Below, piece after piece: positions 16,514 through 18,687 of a stretch of DNA of 18,687 nt (position 1 is its first letter; every line of letters starts with the position of its first letter). Source of the stretch: Paramuribaculum sp. (lineage in GTDB: Bacteria > Bacteroidota > Bacteroidia > Bacteroidales > Muribaculaceae); contig VSPV01000038.1 in the NCBI GenBank assembly GCA_009775605.1, forward strand, positions 1 to 18,687, in the 5' to 3' direction. Under the pieces are notes generated by a model. It did no database searches. It saw nothing but the letters and a program-made list of their open reading frames with translations, and was not told where the DNA came from. The position numbers were made by a program, and so were the translations under genes.

Positions 16514-17359
16514 TCAGAAGCCAAGCAAACCGTCTTCCGGCGAATACGGAACATATTCAAAATATTCCATATCGTTTTCAATCGGATGACGCTTTACCTC
16601 ATACGTTTCGCCACATCCGTTCAGCAAAATCAGATCGGGGTCAAATGAAATAAGCGACCAGTATATACCGCCGTCGGGAGCGAACGTGCACGATTTTGGC
16701 TGGAACTTGCTGTCGTCTATTTCAAGGTCTGCGCGTGAGAAGTTGTAATTGTCCGGCCTGATATCCATGGTGTATTCACCGGTATTATTGTTCTTCATCA
16801 TACGGATATTCTGAAAAAACAGAGTGCCGTTATTATTGTTCCTCGTAGCGGCCGCCCGTATATAGACCATCGAAGGACTTATCATGTATACAAACATGTG
16901 CCTGTTGGTATTTATCTCACAGTAAACCATATCGTCCGAAATGCCGTATCCCGCGCCAAGCCGCCATTGCTGCAGGCACTTCCCTACATCGAATTTTGAC
17001 TTGCACTGTGCCAGCTCATACGGTTTCACCACCTTTATATCCTCAACCTTTTTGAGAGAGTGGCCGCAGATATCCAGCATGCCGTTTGCCTCGGAGATTA
17101 TGAGTGGACTGCAGTCAGTGGACGTTGTCACAGTTCCGCTTTTTGTAAATACCGTCTTGCTTGTGATATCTGCCGACGGAACCTCCAGAAACGCCTGCAT
17201 TGTGCTGTCGACCTTACAGTAAAAGATGCAGATCGAATCCGTGAGCACCGCTTCTGCGTCATCACTGCTCCAGACACCCTTGTATGCTGAAAATTTAGTT
17301 GCAGCGTCGGCCGAGCAGACCGCAGCCAGCATAAGGAGCAGATAAAAGATTCTTTTCAT
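16514..17359 (-). CDS. Unrecognised secreted protein
   Basis: A 281-residue protein I do not recognise. The N-terminus MKRIFYLLLMLAAVCSADAA is a signal peptide; cleavage after ADA is more likely than lipidation of the Cys, since the residues before it (AAV) do not make a good lipobox. The mature part is mixed alpha/beta in appearance, holds several cysteines (for example in SICIFYCKVD, MLDICGH and NGCGE) and two asparagine-rich patches (RNNNNGT, KNNNTGEY). It ends acidic and aromatic (YFEYVPYSPEDGLLGF). It lies downstream of a minus-strand sigma/anti-sigma cassette after a 74-base gap that holds its own promoter-like box, so it may be part of that regulon or only a neighbour. It is AT-richer than the genes to its left. 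Confidence 0.8.
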   Translation of the reverse strand: MKRIFYLLLMLAAVCSADAATKFSAYKGVWSSDDAEAVLTDSICIFYCKVDSTMQAFLEVPSADITSKTVFTKSGTVTTSTDCSPLIISEANGMLDICGHSLKKVEDIKVVKPYELAQCKSKFDVGKCLQQWRLGAGYGISDDMVYCEINTNRHMFVYMISPSMVYIRAAATRNNNNGTLFFQNIRMMKNNNTGEYTMDIRPDNYNFSRADLEIDDSKFQPKSCTFAPDGGIYWSLISFDPDLILLNGCGETYEVKRHPIENDMEYFEYVPYSPEDGLLGF

Positions 17360-17384
17360 ACTTATGTTTTTGAGATTAAAGAAG

Positions 17385-17392
17385 CAAAGTTA
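17385..17392 (-). promoter_or_regulatory. Likely -7 promoter box (TAACTTTG) for the 281-residue secreted protein
   Basis: On the minus strand TAACTTTG matches TAnnTTTG exactly and is identical to the box at 106-113. It lies 25 bases before the start codon at 17359. The expected -33 region reads around ATATTACAG, a weak match. It suggests the gene can be expressed independently of the sigma cassette upstream. Confidence 0.5.
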
Positions 17393-17433
17393 GAAAATTA
17401 TATCAGAAGCTGTAATATCTCCGAGGCTCACTA

Positions 17434-18090
17434 TCACCGGTTGAGTTTCCGGGCCCTCTCCTGCGCCGCGCGCTTCAGTTCCTCATCAATAGAATTGATG
17501 GCAGCCTTCTTTTCCTGAGTGGGAGGAGTGGTTATGATGCGCGAGTCTCTCGCATCTTCCCTGATTCTCTGGAGGTCTTTACGTGCTCTCTCCATATCAC
17601 GTCTGCCCTGTTCCAAGGCCTTCTGCACTTCACTCTTCGCCTTTCGCCTCTCCTCCATAGTGATACTTTTTCTATTCCTGGAGCCTCCGGAAGTCACTAT
17701 CTGATATTTGTCTCCCGAACTTACCCTTACAAGAAACTGCTTGCCGTTCTTGCCCAGTTTCTGGAGTTTGCAGCTCCATCGGCGCCCGTTGTCGGTCATG
17801 CGCAGGGTTATCACCTTGTTCTTGCTTCCGGACTCGGAATAATATTCCACTTCAGAGGCATGGTTCATGAGAGTCTTCTTGACTGTCTCATAAAGTTTTC
17901 CCGACGTAAACCTGAAATCATACGTGGCATTGGTTATCTCGTGGGTGGTGGCGTCGCGGTTGACCGAAACACTTTTATCCACTCCTTCAGAAGAATTGAG
18001 AACGTTGATGAGCGACTCACACCAGTTTTTTGCCGACGCCGTACCGAAACAGATTACCGCTGCAAGCATTGCAATAAATATTCTTCTCAT
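17434..18090 (-). CDS. Secreted protein with charged coiled-coil tail (DUF5024-like)
   Basis: A 218-residue exported protein. Signal peptide MRRIFIAMLAAVICFGTASA, cleaved before KNWCE. Residues of about 22-130 form a small globular domain; the stretch VNRDATTHEITNATYDFRF followed by a LYETVKKTL helix reminds me of Bacteroidales DUF5024-type proteins, a recollection rather than a tested match. Residues of about 140-218 are strongly charged and predicted helical or coiled-coil (EERRKAKSEVQKALEQGRRDM and onward), ending in ERARKLNR. The ATG follows the anti-sigma stop by one base (TGA-T-ATG), so translation is likely coupled. It may be the cassette's effector or a signal-sensing partner of the membrane protein. 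Function unknown. Confidence 0.8.
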   Translation of the reverse strand: MRRIFIAMLAAVICFGTASAKNWCESLINVLNSSEGVDKSVSVNRDATTHEITNATYDFRFTSGKLYETVKKTLMNHASEVEYYSESGSKNKVITLRMTDNGRRWSCKLQKLGKNGKQFLVRVSSGDKYQIVTSGGSRNRKSITMEERRKAKSEVQKALEQGRRDMERARKDLQRIREDARDSRIITTPPTQEKKAAINSIDEELKRAAQERARKLNR

Positions 18091-18091
18091 A

Positions 18092-18583
18092 TCACTCGAT
18101 TATTTTAGTTTCGTTTAGTTTCTCAATATTCATATCTATCTCCTGTTCCAGACAGTCGCCTTCTATTATGGTAGCTTCTATGTCATCCCTTATTTCATCC
18201 ATACCGGTGATTACTTTTCCGCCCCTTACAATAAAGTTGTCGGCATAATAATCTTCCTGAGCAAGCTTTTCAAGACGGGAATTCCAACCGATACCTATTA
18301 CAAGCGCTATGACAGCGGCTATGGAACTCCACCAGATTATAACCTCAGCTGAAATCCGGTGGCGCTTTGTGCGGCGGGGCTCTTTCGATGGCAGACGGTT
18401 CTCGTCCATTCCCGACGCGTACCAGCCGAACATCTCCCGATAGCATTCAAACTGTTCGGGAACGTCGCCCCCTCCGCAGAAGTATTCTTCCAGGGCTTTA
18501 TCCTCGACATTCGTTGTCGTTCCGTCAAAGAATCGGTCGAGCAATGCCGCCAGATTGTCTTTATTTATCATTATTTTTGCCAT
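18092..18583 (-). CDS. Single-span anti-sigma-like membrane protein
   Basis: A 163-residue protein directly after the sigma-factor stop (3 bases between). The N-terminal cytoplasmic domain contains LLDRFFDGTTTNVEDKALEE at about 14-33 and DVPEQFECYREMFGWY at 40-55, a layout I associate with Bacteroidetes proteins that follow ECF sigma genes. A basic stretch (RRTKRH, 70-75) precedes one transmembrane helix at about 80-100 (IIWWSSIAAVIALVIGIG). The outer part is short and acidic (EIRDDIEATIIEGDC). No zinc anti-sigma motif is present. It probably sequesters the sigma factor until an envelope signal arrives. A second in-frame ATG at 18571 (MINKDN) is an alternative start. Confidence 0.82.
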   Translation of the reverse strand: MAKIMINKDNLAALLDRFFDGTTTNVEDKALEEYFCGGGDVPEQFECYREMFGWYASGMDENRLPSKEPRRTKRHRISAEVIIWWSSIAAVIALVIGIGWNSRLEKLAQEDYYADNFIVRGGKVITGMDEIRDDIEATIIEGDCLEQEIDMNIEKLNETKIIE

Positions 18584-18586
18584 ATT

Positions 18587-18687
18587 TCAGTTTGAAGGGT
18601 TATAATATTCTCGTATCCGTCGGCGCGCTCTCGACAATGCCGTTCTTACAGCGCCCGGCGTTGAATGTATCATTTCAGCTATTTCCT
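18587..18687 (-). CDS. ECF sigma factor, C-terminal end only (cut by window edge)
   Basis: Reading leftward from the window edge, 32 codons precede a TGA at 18587-18589: the peptide runs EIAEMIHSTPGAVRTALSRA and then RRRIREYYNPSN. This is the end of sigma region 4.2, the helix-turn-helix that reads -35 elements (IAEMIHSTPGAVRTALSRAR is the recognition segment). The rest of the gene lies outside the window. It is followed after 3 bases by the anti-sigma-like gene. The first two bases at the edge belong to an incomplete codon. Identification rests on a short but highly characteristic motif. Confidence 0.85.
   Translation of the reverse strand, partial: EIAEMIHSTPGAVRTALSRARRRIREYYNPSN

Noticed and set aside
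1..18687. tRNA, rRNA, CRISPR array, insertion sequence or phage genes
   Set aside because: None recognised by eye; all gaps are short (longest about 176 bases at the left edge) and hold only promoter-like or hairpin sequences.

Overview
The window looks like a chromosomal segment of a Bacteroidales bacterium with mid-range GC. A gut member such as a Muribaculaceae relative is my best guess, but the genus cannot be fixed from sequence alone. The clues are promoter-like TAnnTTTG boxes (Bacteroidetes -7 element), TlpA-type lipoproteins with a DUF4369-like N-terminus, ECF sigma factors followed by family-typical small membrane proteins, a Bacteroidetes-style alpha-2-macroglobulin, and a PheS with a four-cysteine cluster. 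I see no tRNA, rRNA, CRISPR array, insertion sequence or phage gene. No gene-free stretch exceeds 300 bases.

Left part (1-8159, all + strand): a TlpA-like thioredoxin lipoprotein, then housekeeping genes pheS, nth (endonuclease III, TTG start), a small GtrA-family membrane protein and tilS. A second unit follows, probably with its own promoter at about 4954. It holds tdk, a secreted DUF3108-like protein overlapping tdk by ATGA, and a secreted 5'-nucleotidase of the UshA type 15 bases further on. Together these could form a nucleotide/thymidine salvage unit. A convergent ZIP-family metal transporter (zupT-like) ends 6 bases from the nucleotidase stop.

Middle part (9078-16409, + strand): an ECF sigma factor, a small single-span membrane protein that may be its antagonist, and a Spy/CpxP-like periplasmic protein. 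This is a plausible envelope-stress cassette. It closes with a strong hairpin and T-tract, and only 41 bases later comes a 1901-residue alpha-2-macroglobulin-family protein that lacks the classical CGEQ thioester. The short gap leaves little room for an independent promoter, so the giant gene may depend on read-through of the hairpin.

Right part (16410-18687, - strand): a second ECF sigma cassette read from the right edge. It contains the C-terminal end of a sigma factor (cut by the window), a single-span anti-sigma-like protein, a secreted protein with a charged coiled-coil tail (DUF5024-like), and then an unrecognised secreted 281-residue protein with its own likely promoter. These genes are AT-richer by eye than the rest and are the least explained part of the window. 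A 15-bp perfect inverted repeat separates them from the convergent macroglobulin gene.
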